The notes under the pieces were generated by a model, which was not told the origin of the DNA, searched no databases, and saw only the letters and a list, made by a program, of their open reading frames with translations. Source: Williamsia sp. 1138 (GTDB taxonomy: Bacteria; Actinomycetota; Actinomycetes; Mycobacteriales; Mycobacteriaceae). From it: a stretch of DNA of 64,000 nucleotides. Position 1 is the first letter of the stretch; every line of letters begins with the position of its first letter. The position numbers and the translations under genes were made by a program. Below are positions 52,295-61,675 of this stretch, piece after piece. The stretch covers positions 109,280 through 173,279 of the forward strand of contig NZ_MJEJ02000041.1 of the NCBI RefSeq assembly GCF_002095435.2. Reading direction: 5' to 3'.

Positions 52295-53515
52295 TTAGCG
52301 CAGGCAGTGCGCTTGACGGGCGTCCTGGAATGACTCTGTGATGCTCACCTGCGACTCGCTCACCGTGTGACGCGCCAATGCGGCAATCAGGTCTGTCTGG
52401 GTAACGATCCCAACAATGATGTCGTCGTCAAGAATCGGAACTGCATCGCAGTCGCTGGCGGCGAGCAACGGTAGCAGCGCAGCCACAGGTGTTCGCACGG
52501 AAGCCGTCGGCGACCCCACATCCATGATGTCCGCAGCGCATACTGCTGACCGTTCACGGGCATTCCCTCGTCGGAACAGGGTATCGAGCCTGCCTTTGAT
52601 CGATGACTCTCGAAGTCGGACAAGCAGATGAATTTGGAAGACCACGCCCGCCAAGCGGTCTGCCGGGTGTACCACTGGCAGACAGGTGAACTCGTGGCGG
52701 TGAAATAGATCGACCAATTCGTTGACCGATGCCGTTGGTCTAACCGTCACCAGGTCCGTGGACATGATGTCGCCGGCAACGATGGGTTCGGTTCGGTGCC
52801 CGGCCGCTTGTATTTCGGCGGCACCTACCAATCGTGCAAGATCGGCTACGCCGAGATTCAGTGATTGCTCATACCGAGCCAGGATGTCGTGCAACTCACT
52901 TTCCGTGAGACCTATCCGCTCCACCGCCGCCGGAGCAGACTCAAACTGACGAAGTGGATAGCGATGTCGTGTTATGCGACCGTAGACCGCGGCGACGATC
53001 ACGAGTAAGAGAGTGCCGGCGGCAACAGGAACAAAAGCAAACAAAAAACCGAACGAATGTCCAGCCTCGGGTGCTAGAGCAACGGTCATGGCAACGGCCC
53101 CAGCAGGCGGATGAACGGCCCGAAGCGTCAGCATCACCGCCACCGTCACCGCAACGGCGACGCACACCCGGGCAATCGAACTAGCCATCAGTGGCGTGAC
53201 GGTAATACCCACGAGTGCCGCAGATGTGTTGCCGACCACAACGGGCCATGGTTGCGCTAAAGGGCTGCTCGGCGCGGCAAATAGCAGCACAGCGGTCGCA
53301 CCAAAGGGCGCAACCAGGTACAGCGCGGCATCGACATGGGCGTTAAGAACGAAGAACGTCAGACCCGTCAGTCCAAGGCCAACCGACGCGCCGACGCTGG
53401 CACGCACGACCTCGACTGACAACCCCGGCGCGCCGACGGGACGCAACGTGCGAAGAGCCGTGTAGAGCCGGCGACGTCCGGGATGAGGCACCGGCCGGCC
53501 CTGTCCACTTACCAA
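52295..53515 (-). CDS. HPP-family membrane protein with C-terminal CBS pair
   Basis: This 406-residue protein has an N-terminal HPP domain of four membrane helices (VHPPAGAVAMTVAL carries the HPP motif; LFAAPSSPLAQPWPVVVGN). The cytosolic C-terminus has two CBS motifs (DIMSTDLVTVRPTASVNELVDLF and DIMDVGSPTASVRTPVAALLPLLAASDCDAVPILDDDIIVGIVTQTDL). Plant HPP proteins carry nitrite, so a nitrite-related role near hmp and a siroheme reductase is attractive but inferred. CBS pairs usually bind adenine nucleotides. Confidence 0.9.
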   Translation of the reverse strand: MVSGQGRPVPHPGRRRLYTALRTLRPVGAPGLSVEVVRASVGASVGLGLTGLTFFVLNAHVDAALYLVAPFGATAVLLFAAPSSPLAQPWPVVVGNTSAALVGITVTPLMASSIARVCVAVAVTVAVMLTLRAVHPPAGAVAMTVALAPEAGHSFGFLFAFVPVAAGTLLLVIVAAVYGRITRHRYPLRQFESAPAAVERIGLTESELHDILARYEQSLNLGVADLARLVGAAEIQAAGHRTEPIVAGDIMSTDLVTVRPTASVNELVDLFHRHEFTCLPVVHPADRLAGVVFQIHLLVRLRESSIKGRLDTLFRRGNARERSAVCAADIMDVGSPTASVRTPVAALLPLLAASDCDAVPILDDDIIVGIVTQTDLIAALARHTVSESQVSITESFQDARQAHCLR

Positions 53516-53639
53516 CGTCTATCCAGGTTGATCCGCACCCGACGAAGACTATGCGACGCTGACCACGCCACCGAAAAGCCCCCAAAGGTACCGACTACGG
53601 GCGTTGACTGTTAAGAGGCGGATCGCACGCACATCCGTC

Positions 53640-53862
53640 GCGACGTCAGTCGCCAGCGGAGGGTGACGGTGGCGGCGACGGCTTCGTGCACTGCGAGGAC
53701 GATGTCGGCGCGCTGCGCGGCCGTGCAGCGACATTCGTCAGTGAGTCACGGGGTGAAGTGGTGGCGGAGGGCGGCGGCACTGGCGGCGTCGGCGGGTACC
53801 TCGTGCAGGGTGAACCCGCAGGTCTGCGGCGGTGCGCCGGATCTGGGGTGTGGGGGCCATAG
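53640..53862 (-). pseudogene. RsbW-like anti-sigma factor remnant
   Basis: A reverse frame reads GFTLHEVPADAASAAALRHHFTP, an in-frame TGA (where Trp is usual), then LTDECRCTAAQRADIVLAVHEAVAATVTLRWRLTS. This is the start of a GHKL serine kinase/anti-sigma domain up to the N-box (HEAVA). The ATPase lobe is missing. It lies just downstream of an STAS gene, its natural partner. Confidence 0.6.
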
Positions 53863-53906
53863 GAGGTAGCTACCCACCGCCGAACGGTTCTAAGGGTAGG
53901 GCGCAC

Positions 53907-54308
53907 TCACGCCATGTCGGCGATCGCCTGATCCAGGGTGGGGTAGAGGGTGAAAGTCTGATTCAGACCGACCAGGTGCAAGGGTCGCGAGGTGGCCGGC
54001 CCGTCTGCGACGACTCCGAACAGCCCGGTCGGTGCGATCGCCTCGTAGGCGGTCACCAGGGCGGTCATACCTGCAGAGGCCAGGAACTCGGTCGTCGACA
54101 GGTCGATGATCACACCGCGTGGGGCGCCGGTGAGGGCGTCATTGATCGACTCGGACAGCTGGGGTGCGGTGAGGGCGTCCACGGCGCCCTGCACGGTGAG
54201 AATGACTAACTCGCTATGCGCGACGGTCACCACGGTGAGAGCGGCACTGCCGACGGTGTCTGCGCTGTCGTCGGCAATGAACGCTTTGTTGTTTCCCTCC
54301 ACTGGCAC
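53907..54308 (-). CDS. STAS-domain protein (anti-sigma factor antagonist type)
   Basis: The 133-residue STAS domain is visible (LVILTVQGAVDALTAPQLSESINDALTGAPRGVIIDLSTTEFLASAGMTALVTAYEAI). The phosphorylatable Ser in FLASAGM fits an RsbV-type antagonist. Its cognate kinase is probably the broken gene downstream, so the local pair is non-functional unless another kinase serves it. Confidence 0.85.
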   Translation of the reverse strand: MPVEGNNKAFIADDSADTVGSAALTVVTVAHSELVILTVQGAVDALTAPQLSESINDALTGAPRGVIIDLSTTEFLASAGMTALVTAYEAIAPTGLFGVVADGPATSRPLHLVGLNQTFTLYPTLDQAIADMA

Positions 54309-54783
54309 CGGGCGATCCCCTCTTCGACGAACAGCAGCGAACTTGCACCCATCGGGCGGCGAGCGTCGGTCCCGATCAGGGCGGCGGCATCATCTCTACC
54401 GGCATATCATCCTGTCACAATCTGTCCCGGGTGCATCCACGAAAGCTGTCCCGACCTGCCCACGAGGGTGCCTGTGCCGGATTCGCACGAGGGCACCCAG
54501 AGTGCGTGCATGCGTGTTGCACAACATCGCTGATGCGCCCGGCAGTCGAGCGTGCGCTCGCAATCGGTCGGCGAGCTTGCGCCGCACAGGTGGCGTGCGC
54601 GATGCCCTCGCCCCGCCAGCCAGCTCTCCTATGTCATCACCGTTGTAATGGGCGATGAGCAACAGCAATTGACCTGACCGTCGACGATCCCGGCGCCACA
54701 TATGACGGCTGGCCAAGAGGCGTTCACCAACATCGAGCCGGTGCGGCGTACGCGGGCCAGGAATGGCTTGGCCCGGAAGTGGG
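54309..54783. other. Intergenic region, no gene supported
   Basis: Long open frames on both strands are Arg/Pro-rich shadows without family resemblance or ribosome sites. It should contain the STAS promoter. Confidence 0.4.
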
Positions 54784-55290
54784 TTAGTCCTTCTGCGTCG
54801 GGCATGCATCGACCGCGACGTTGATAGTGAGGGTTCCTGCCCGTTCGAATTGGAACGCCACGGGGACGGACTTTCCCGGTTGCAGGGTGTTTTTTACCCC
54901 TTGAAGGGTGACGTGGAAGGGTTCGTCGGGCGCTGTCGTTTCGTTGGTGTTCTCGACCGGTTGACCGGCAGCGATCGAGCTTTGGGGCTCCATGGCGAGA
55001 ACACTGTCGGGTGCGGTGATTGTGACGTCGGAGGCTGCGGGGGTTGAAATCCTCTGCAGTGTTTCGGTGGTGGTCGAGCTGTTGTTGGTGGCAGTGAAAC
55101 TCAAGTCTGCAGGCGCATCGGTTTGTAGGGCACACGACTGATCGAAAGCGGGGACGATGTAGGCATTGTCGATCGAGGTGTCGGCGGGTTCTGCAGTGTT
55201 GTCCGACTGATTTTCGCTGCACCCTGACAGTGCAATTGCTAGTGCAGTGACGGCAGCGGCAACAGCTGGTCGAGCAAAATGGGTGCTCAT
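54784..55290 (-). CDS. Lipoprotein, LpqE/PCuAC-like fold
   Basis: This 168-residue lipoprotein has the lipobox LSGC (Cys24). The mature part has a beta-sandwich pattern (NAYIVPAFDQS, LSFTATNNSSTTTETL, VPVAFQFERAGTLTINVAVDA) resembling mycobacterial LpqE and copper chaperone PCuAC proteins. The Met/His copper motif H-x10-M-x21-H-x-M is absent, so copper binding is doubtful. It probably acts at the cell surface. Confidence 0.7.
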   Translation of the reverse strand: MSTHFARPAVAAAVTALAIALSGCSENQSDNTAEPADTSIDNAYIVPAFDQSCALQTDAPADLSFTATNNSSTTTETLQRISTPAASDVTITAPDSVLAMEPQSSIAAGQPVENTNETTAPDEPFHVTLQGVKNTLQPGKSVPVAFQFERAGTLTINVAVDACPTQKD

Positions 55291-55752
55291 ATGACCGAGG
55301 TTAGAACGCCGTGGACGGCACGTGCCGGACTCTTACGATATGCACCGACAACTTTCAGCCAGCACCAAGGCGTCCTCTACCGCGGCGCGGCTTCACACTC
55401 AGCACGTCCTCGCCGTGGTGTGTGGCCGGGCGAGCCAGCGTCCGGACGTGATTGTTGTGGAAGACATGATGGTGCAGGCCGCACACGGTCAAAGCCGAAC
55501 GGTGAAGGCGTGTACCACCGCATGTGCCCACAGCTACGTCATTGGCGACGACATAAGTTTCGTAGTAAGTGATTACGTCAAGCGAGCATGGCTACGTGCT
55601 GGGTGAGGTCTCATGGAGGACGCGGTGAACCGATAGCCAGATGGCATCGACGTGACGGAGCGGCGCCGCGCCCGCCTCTCCCGCCGCGAGCACGCGGTCG
55701 CGCCCGGCCCGCAACTGTTGCGCTTGTGCAAGATAGTCTGCACGATAAGGGT
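55291..55752. promoter_or_regulatory. Intergenic region with a MarR-type operator near its right end
   Basis: No convincing gene is present. At 55718-55731 the 14-mer TTGCGCTTGTGCAA resembles the operators at 41163 and 56290. It lies 21 bases before the MarR start. Confidence 0.45.
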
Positions 55753-56262
55753 ATGGCGAGAGGCGAGGTATCGGCTGGTTCGGCCGCAACGGCATCGTTT
55801 GATGCACAGGTGGATGCGGTGTTGTCGGCGTCGAGGGCCTTGGTCGGGATTGCTGCAACGTCGATCGCTGATATCGAAGGAATCGTGACCATTGGGCAGT
55901 TGCGGGTGTTGATGTTGCTGGCCACGCGCGATGAGGTGAATCTTGCGGCGGTGGCGCGCGAGCTTGATGTCAATCCGTCGAACGCCAGCCGTACCGTGGA
56001 TCGGTTGCACAAAGCGGGCCTGCTCGATCGCTACGACTCTCCCACGGACCGCCGCCATCTGGCGCTGACCCTGACCGACGCCGGGTCAGCCCTGGTGCAG
56101 GGGGTCAACGGCCGGCGACGCGCGGCCGTCGAGTCGATCTTGCACACCATGACACCCAGTGCCCGACAGAGTTTGGCGGCGTCGTTGCGCAAGTTCGCGG
56201 CCGCCGCCGGCGAGCCCGCCGAAGGGGGAGCGGCCGCACTGCTGTGGCCACCCATCACGTAG
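55753..56262 (+). CDS. MarR-family regulator of the molybdoenzyme operon
   Basis: ATG at 55753 gives 169 residues with a MarR winged helix-turn-helix (VTIGQLRVLMLLATRDEVNLAAVARELDVNPSNASRTVDRLHKAGLLDRYDSPTDRRHLALTLTDAG). The longer frame lacks a ribosome site. Operator-like elements lie before it (55718-55731) and between it and the molybdoenzyme (56290-56303), so it likely controls both. Confidence 0.88.
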   Translation: MARGEVSAGSAATASFDAQVDAVLSASRALVGIAATSIADIEGIVTIGQLRVLMLLATRDEVNLAAVARELDVNPSNASRTVDRLHKAGLLDRYDSPTDRRHLALTLTDAGSALVQGVNGRRRAAVESILHTMTPSARQSLAASLRKFAAAAGEPAEGGAAALLWPPIT

Positions 56263-56289
56263 GACCTGACACATCCGCTGCCCCACCCA

Positions 56290-56303
56290 TTGCGCTGCCG
56301 CAA
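56290..56303. promoter_or_regulatory. MarR operator candidate before the molybdoenzyme
   Basis: TTGCGCTGCCGCAA has TTGCG/CGCAA arms around CTGC. It matches the element upstream of the MarR gene (55718) at 11 of 14 positions and lies 61 bases before the molybdoenzyme start. Confidence 0.5.
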
Positions 56304-56363
56304 GCATTGCGAGTAAGCAGAAAGGGTAGGGAAGGCGTTCGAAACGGATGGAAGGGGCGCAGG

Positions 56364-58823
56364 ATGAAGCAGGAGCGCGGCACTGGCACCGATCGAGTGG
56401 CGCAGCCGTGGGGTACCCGAACCCCATACGGCCCCGGCCAGCCGTGGCCGGCGCGGGTAGACATGTACCTGGCCGACGGGATCAAAGAGGAAGAGGTTGA
56501 TCGGTGGGTGCGGTCGGCGTCGGTGTTGCACTCCAACGGCGACGGGTTCGATATCGCGGTCAAAGATGAACAGATCGTCGGGGTCCGCGGCCGCGAAATG
56601 GATCGGGTCAATCACGGACGCCTGGGTCCCAAGGACCTGTTCGGTTGGCAGGCCAACAGTTCTCCAGACCGGTTGACGCAGCCGCTGGTGCGGGTCGACG
56701 GCGTGCTTGTCGAGACGGACTGGGACACCGCCATGGACCGGATCGTCGAGCACACCCGCCACCTTCTCGATGACCAAGGTCCCAGCGCCATCGGCTTTTA
56801 CACCAGTGGCCAATTGTTCTTGGAGGAGTACTACACCCTCGGGGTCATCGCGCATGGGGCTATCGGCACCAATCATGTGGACGGCAACACCCGGCTGTGC
56901 ACTGCTACAGCCGCCGAAGCCCTCAAAGAATCGTTCGCCAGCGACGGACAACCCGGCTCGTATGCCGACATCGACCACGCCGATGTCATCGCGCTGTACG
57001 GCCACAATGTGGCCGAGACGCAAACCGTGCTGTGGACCCGCATGCTGGACCGCCTCGCGGGCCCCAACCCGCCGAAACTGCTGTGCGTGGACCCCCGCCT
57101 GACCGAGGTGGCCCGACACGCCACGGTGCACTTGGCGCCGCTCCCGGGAACGAACATGGCCTTGATGAACGCACTACTGCACGACATCATCGCCCAGGGG
57201 TGGATCGACGAGCAGTACGTGGACGCTCACACCGTGGGATTCGCTGACCTCAAGGCCTGTGTCGCCGAGTACCCACCCGAGCGTGCCGCCGACATCTGCG
57301 GACTCGATGCCGCCGACATTCGCTCAGCAGCACGGCTTCTGGGCACTGCGGAGAAGTTGTTGTCCACTGTGCTTCAGGGGTTTTATCAATCCCACCAGGC
57401 CACCGCTGCGGCGGTGCAGGTCAACAATGTGCACCTGGTGCGGGGAATGCTCGGTGCGCCCGGTTGCGGTGTGCTGCAGATGAACGGTCAACCCACTGCG
57501 CAGAACACCCGAGAATGCGGTGCTGACGGCGACCTGGCAGGGTTTCGGAACTGGTCCAACGATGAACACATCGAACAGTTGGCGCGGTTGTGGAACATCG
57601 ACTCCCACCAGATTCCGCATTACGCGCCGCCCACCCATGCCATGCAAATGTTTCGGTACGCCGAGCAGGGCTCGATTCGTATGTTGTGGATCAGTGCTAC
57701 CAATCCGGCCGTGTCGATGCCTGAGTTGGCGCGTATCCGCGCCATTCTCGGCCAAGAGCGGGTCTTCGTCGTGGCCCAGGACATCTTCCCCACCGAAACC
57801 ACCGAGCTCGCCGATGTGGTGTTGCCCGCTGCGGCCTGGGCAGAAAAGACCGGCACCTTCACCAACGTCGATCGCACCGTGCACCTGTCGGACAAGGCCG
57901 TCGAACCGCCCGGGCAGGCGCGACCGGATCTGGACATTTTCCTCGACTTCGCCCGGCGCATGAACTTTCGGGACAACGACGGACAGCAGCTGCCGCCGTG
58001 GACGGACGCCGAATCAGCCTTTGAGGCATGGAAGAAATGCAGTGCCGGACGACCGTGCGACTACAGTGCCATGAGCTACGACATGCTCCGCACGCGTGAT
58101 GGCGTGCAGTGGCCCTGCACCGCCGACGCCCCGGATGGAACTGAACGCCTCTACGCGGGCGGCTCTTTTTTCAGTGCACCGGACTATTGCGAGAGTTACG
58201 GCAAAGACCTGGTCACCGGCGCCCCCGTCGAACCCACCGACTACCGGGCGCTCAACCCCGACGCGAAAGCGATCGTCAAAGCGGCCCACTATGTCCGACC
58301 CCACGAAGTTCCCGACGCCGACCACCCACTGGTCTTGACCACCGGACGTACTCTGTTCCATTTCCACACCCGCACCAAAACCGCACGAGCTCCGCAACTG
58401 CAGGACGCCGCCCCGCAACCGTGGGTGGAGGTGTCGGCCGCCGACGCTGCCCGGTACGACATCTCCGAAGGGGACCTGGTGGAGGTGTTCACCCCACGCT
58501 CGTCGATCCGCGTGCACGTCCGGGTCAGTGGCATCCGCCCAGGAGTGGTGTTCGTGCCCTTCCACTACGGGTATTGGGACACTGGCAACCCCCACGCCCA
58601 ACATGAGCGGGCCGCCAATGAACTCACCCTCACCGACTGGGATCCGGCTTCGAAGCAACCCTTGTTCAAGACTGCTGCCGCCGGGATCCGCAAGATCTCC
58701 ACGGGGTCGGCGCCCTCTGCGGCGCCGACCAACACCGCCTCAGCCCCCGTCGACCCCGCAGCAGCACCAGCAACAGTGGGCACGGCCGCGGCCACCAGCC
58801 TCGACCGGGTGGTGCAGCGATGA
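56364..58823 (+). CDS. Molybdopterin oxidoreductase (nitrate reductase/formate dehydrogenase superfamily) without an N-terminal Fe-S site
   Basis: ATG at 56364, with GGAAGGGG upstream, gives 819 residues. Molybdopterin domains are clear: GRLGPKDLFGWQAN, VDGNTRLCTATAAEA (Mo-ligand Cys179 position), ISATNPAVSMPELARIR, TELADVVLPAAAWAEKTGTFTNVDR and the C-terminal HPLVLTTGRTLFHFHTRTKTAR. The usual cluster motif C-x2-C-x3-C is replaced by Ser53, His56 and Asp60 (SASVLHSNGDG). There is no Tat signal, so it is cytosolic. The substrate is unknown. The next gene overlaps its stop. Confidence 0.88.
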   Translation: MKQERGTGTDRVAQPWGTRTPYGPGQPWPARVDMYLADGIKEEEVDRWVRSASVLHSNGDGFDIAVKDEQIVGVRGREMDRVNHGRLGPKDLFGWQANSSPDRLTQPLVRVDGVLVETDWDTAMDRIVEHTRHLLDDQGPSAIGFYTSGQLFLEEYYTLGVIAHGAIGTNHVDGNTRLCTATAAEALKESFASDGQPGSYADIDHADVIALYGHNVAETQTVLWTRMLDRLAGPNPPKLLCVDPRLTEVARHATVHLAPLPGTNMALMNALLHDIIAQGWIDEQYVDAHTVGFADLKACVAEYPPERAADICGLDAADIRSAARLLGTAEKLLSTVLQGFYQSHQATAAAVQVNNVHLVRGMLGAPGCGVLQMNGQPTAQNTRECGADGDLAGFRNWSNDEHIEQLARLWNIDSHQIPHYAPPTHAMQMFRYAEQGSIRMLWISATNPAVSMPELARIRAILGQERVFVVAQDIFPTETTELADVVLPAAAWAEKTGTFTNVDRTVHLSDKAVEPPGQARPDLDIFLDFARRMNFRDNDGQQLPPWTDAESAFEAWKKCSAGRPCDYSAMSYDMLRTRDGVQWPCTADAPDGTERLYAGGSFFSAPDYCESYGKDLVTGAPVEPTDYRALNPDAKAIVKAAHYVRPHEVPDADHPLVLTTGRTLFHFHTRTKTARAPQLQDAAPQPWVEVSAADAARYDISEGDLVEVFTPRSSIRVHVRVSGIRPGVVFVPFHYGYWDTGNPHAQHERAANELTLTDWDPASKQPLFKTAAAGIRKISTGSAPSAAPTNTASAPVDPAAAPATVGTAAATSLDRVVQR

Positions 58824-59314
58824 GTCACCTGACGATGGCTCTGACCGAGCTGCACCGCTCCGAAATCGGTCTGGCCCGACTGCTGCGTGCGGTGGCTGCC
58901 CGCCATCGGGTCGAGCACGAAATCCACCACGTCGCCCTCGATCTCGCACACTGGTCCGACGACCACATCGAGCAACTCAGCGACGCTGGAGCACGATACG
59001 GATTGACCCTGAAAGCTCCCTCCGCCGCAGTCGATCTCGCTCACACCCTGACCGACTCAATGCAGCAACAGCTCAGTGAGGCACTCGGGCGGCGCCCCGA
59101 ACCGGCTCTGCTGCTCCTGGTGGATCTGCGGCACCTTTACCGCACCGCAGCCGGGGTCGCGATGGATTGGGAACTGCTCGCCCAAGGCACGCAAGCCATG
59201 AAGAACACCCACCTGCTCGATCTGGCCGAACGATGCCACCCCGAATCGCTGCGACAGATGCGGTGGGCCAATGCAATGGTCAAAACCCTGTCCCCGCAGG
59301 TGCTCGCCACGTAA
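58820..59314 (+). CDS. Helical protein coupled to the molybdoenzyme
   Basis: This 164-residue protein is almost wholly helical, with ferritin-like spacing of His/Glu (ELHRSEIGLARLLRAVAARHRVEHEIHHVALDLAHWSDDHIEQL, later DLRHLYRTAAGVAMDWELLAQG). Its ATG overlaps the molybdoenzyme stop (ATGA). It may be a four-helix bundle partner, possibly metal-binding or a chaperone. The precise family was not identified. Confidence 0.7.
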   Translation: MSHLTMALTELHRSEIGLARLLRAVAARHRVEHEIHHVALDLAHWSDDHIEQLSDAGARYGLTLKAPSAAVDLAHTLTDSMQQQLSEALGRRPEPALLLLVDLRHLYRTAAGVAMDWELLAQGTQAMKNTHLLDLAERCHPESLRQMRWANAMVKTLSPQVLAT

Positions 59315-59437
59315 CTCCTGGCTGCGTTCTTGTGGGCAAGGGGGACTGCCCAGAAGCACAATGGCACGGCGCGCTCGGTGCGGAGCAAAAATCACACCGA
59401 CAGCTGCCCCAGACTTTTGGTGGTCCGATGCGGATAG

Positions 59438-60475
59438 TGACCCCGGGTTTGGTGCACTCCTTCATGTGAGGGAAGTTGGCATCATGCCGAAGAAGTACGA
59501 CGAGGCAACCCTGCCGAAGGCTGTGCGGTTGGTGGTCGAGCATCGAGATGAGTATCCGAGTGAGTACGCGGCGATCACCGCCACGGCCAAGCGGTTGAAG
59601 TTGACACCGGAAACGCTACGTAAGTGGGTTCGCCAGCAGGAGGTCGCTCAGGACGACAAGCCTGGGGTCACGCGGGAGGAAGCGGCTGAGGTCCGCGCCC
59701 TCAAACGTAAAGTCCCGGAGTTGGAGGAGACAGTCGAAATCCTCAAGGCGGTAACGACTTTCTTCGCGTGGGAGAGCGACCCGCGACAGCAATAGTGTGC
59801 GCGTTCATCGCCGAGCATCGTGCTCGGTTCGGGGTCGCTCAGATCTGCCGTGTGCTGACCGCACACGGTGCGAAGATCTCCCCGAGAACGTTCTACGCAT
59901 GGGCGGCGCGACCGCTGTCTAAACGGGCCCTGTGGGACACCACGATCACCGAGATCATGGCCGGCTACTACGAACCCGATGCCGAGGGTAGACGGCCACC
60001 GGAATCGCTGTACGGGGCCGTGAAGATGTGGGCCCATCTGCAACGACAAGGCATACCGGTAGCGAGGTGCACGGTGGAACGGCTCATGCGCAGCAACGGC
60101 TGGCAGGGAGTCACTCACCGCAAACGAGAACGGACAACCGTCGCCAACCCCTCCGATGAGCGGGCACCGGACCTCGTTGATCGGCAGTTCAAGGTCCCAG
60201 CACCGAACCAGCTGATCGTCGCGGACTTCACGTACGTGCCGATGGCCGGTGGGTCACACATGTACACCGCGTTTCGCTATCGATGCATACGCTGGCCGGA
60301 TCGTGGGCTGGGAATGCTCATCGACCAAGACCGACACGTTCGTTCGCACCGCGATTCGCCACGCTGCAGAGACTCCGCAGATTCGAAGGTAAGCCGTTCT
60401 TGGGCAACACTATTCATCATTCCGATGCCGGTTCGCAGTATACGTCGGTGCGGTGTGCGTTGAGCGCTCCCGCAA
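59438..60475 (+). mobile_element. IS3-family insertion sequence, broken
   Basis: OrfA starts at 59484 (MPKKYDEATLPKAVRLVVEHRDEY, helix-turn-helix and leucine zipper VRALKRKVPELEETVEILKAV). OrfB begins near 59768 in another frame (FIAEHRARFGVAQICRVL, SPRTFYAWAARP, QLIVADFTYVPMAGG with the first Asp of DDE). OrfB then breaks after SHMYTAF and continues in other frames up to HHSDAGSQYTSVR (second Asp). The final Glu part is missing. The left end TGACCCCGGGTTTGG lies near 59438. Inactive. Confidence 0.8.
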
Positions 60476-60499
60476 CTACGACGCAGTCACCAACATGGT

Positions 60500-60690
60500 C
60501 GACGAACGCGTCAAGAGATCGACCGGGAGAATGCGAGCACAGCGCGGAACACGTGCAGGCCGCCGACGACGGCCCAATCGATGACCAGATAGTCACCCGG
60601 CGCCCACACCGCGGGACGCCGACCGCGGTGAAGATCTCTGCGCCGCGCAATACGTCCGATTCGCCAAGGTCGCGGCTGGCCGCGACGACG
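60500..60690 (-). pseudogene. IS21 IstA integrase-core fragment, inverted
   Basis: The reverse strand reads APGDYLVIDWAVVGGLHVFRAVLAFSR, the first Asp region of an IS21-type IstA transposase. The C-terminal half of such a transposase lies next to it on the + strand. Two halves in opposite directions mean a rearranged insertion. Confidence 0.5.
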
Positions 60691-61441
60691 TGGTCCTGGA
60701 TGTGCATCAGGCCAACGCAGCCGCCCGGAAGTGGTGCGTCGAGGTCGATTCTAGGCAGCACTCGGATACGTTCGCCATCCCGAACGAGCGACTAGAGGCT
60801 GAGCGGGACGTGTTGGGCCAGTTACCTTCTCTGCGGATGCAGGTCGGGCCGCCGCCGGTGACCCGCAAAGTCGACCGACTCTCGTGCATCCGGTACGCCT
60901 CGGCCCGCTACTCGGTGCCCACTCGGCTGATCGGAACCACCGTCACCCTCGTGCAGGACGCGGGCCGGTTGCTGATCATCGAACCGAAGTCCGGAGAGGT
61001 GGTCGCCGATCACCAGCTCGCCGCACGGGTGAAGCGATCATTCTCGATGAGCACTACGGCGGCCCACGCCCGGCACCGAACCGCGGACCCAGACCGAAAA
61101 ATGCTGTGGAGAAACGGTTCTGCGCACTCGGTGAACCCGCTGAGCAGTTCCTCATCGGTGCCGCCGCGATCGGCAAGACCCGCCTGAGCTCGGAGTTGGA
61201 TGCACTGTTGGCGTTGGGCGCGGCCTACAGCGACACCCTGCTGCTCGAAGCGCTGACCGGGGCGGTGGCGTTCAAACGGTTCCGGGCCGCTGACGTGCGT
61301 TCCATCCTGGCCACCGGCGCCGCAGCACCCACCCCACGCCCACCCGGCGACGCCCTGATAGTGGACCTCCCCTCGGCGCCGACCAGATCGCTGCAGGCCT
61401 ACAAACACACCCCGGCCACCGATAGCGAGGCCTCCTCATGA
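60690..61441 (+). pseudogene. IS21-family IstA transposase, C-terminal part, frameshifted
   Basis: The frame reads NAAARKWCVEVDSRQHSDTFAIPNERLEAERDVLGQLPSL and TRKVDRLSCIRYASARYSVPTRLIGTTVTLVQDAGRLLIIEPKSGEVVADHQL. After a shift near 61030 it continues EAIILDEHYGGPRPAPNRGPRPKNAVEKRFCALG to the stop at 61441. It is typical IstA C-terminal sequence with no catalytic core on this strand. Confidence 0.75.
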
Positions 61442-61675
61442 CCGCTAAGGCACCTACAACAGCACACAGACGATCCCGGAACTACCAGCCGATCTGGACC
61501 TTGCCCTGCGCCGGTTGAAGTTGGCGACGAGCCGCCGCACCGCACCCGAAGTCCTGCTGACCGCGAAAACCCACCGCTGGACCCCCGAAGAGGTGGTGCG
61601 GACCCTGGTCGAGACGGAGATCGCTGCCCGCGATGCCTCCAACATCCGCACCCGACGCAAAGCCGCGGCGCGTTC
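61438..61675 (+). pseudogene. IS21 IstB N-terminal fragment
   Basis: The ATG at 61438 overlaps the IstA stop, as in IS21. The reading passes through LRRLKLATSRRTAPEVLLTAKTHRWTPEEVVRTLVETEIAARDASNIRTRRKAAA in a shifted frame. The AAA+ ATPase domain is lost after 61675. Confidence 0.65.

Noticed and set aside
55322..55606. 94-codon forward frame between the lipoprotein and MarR genes
   Set aside because: No ribosome site, no domain and no coupling to neighbours.
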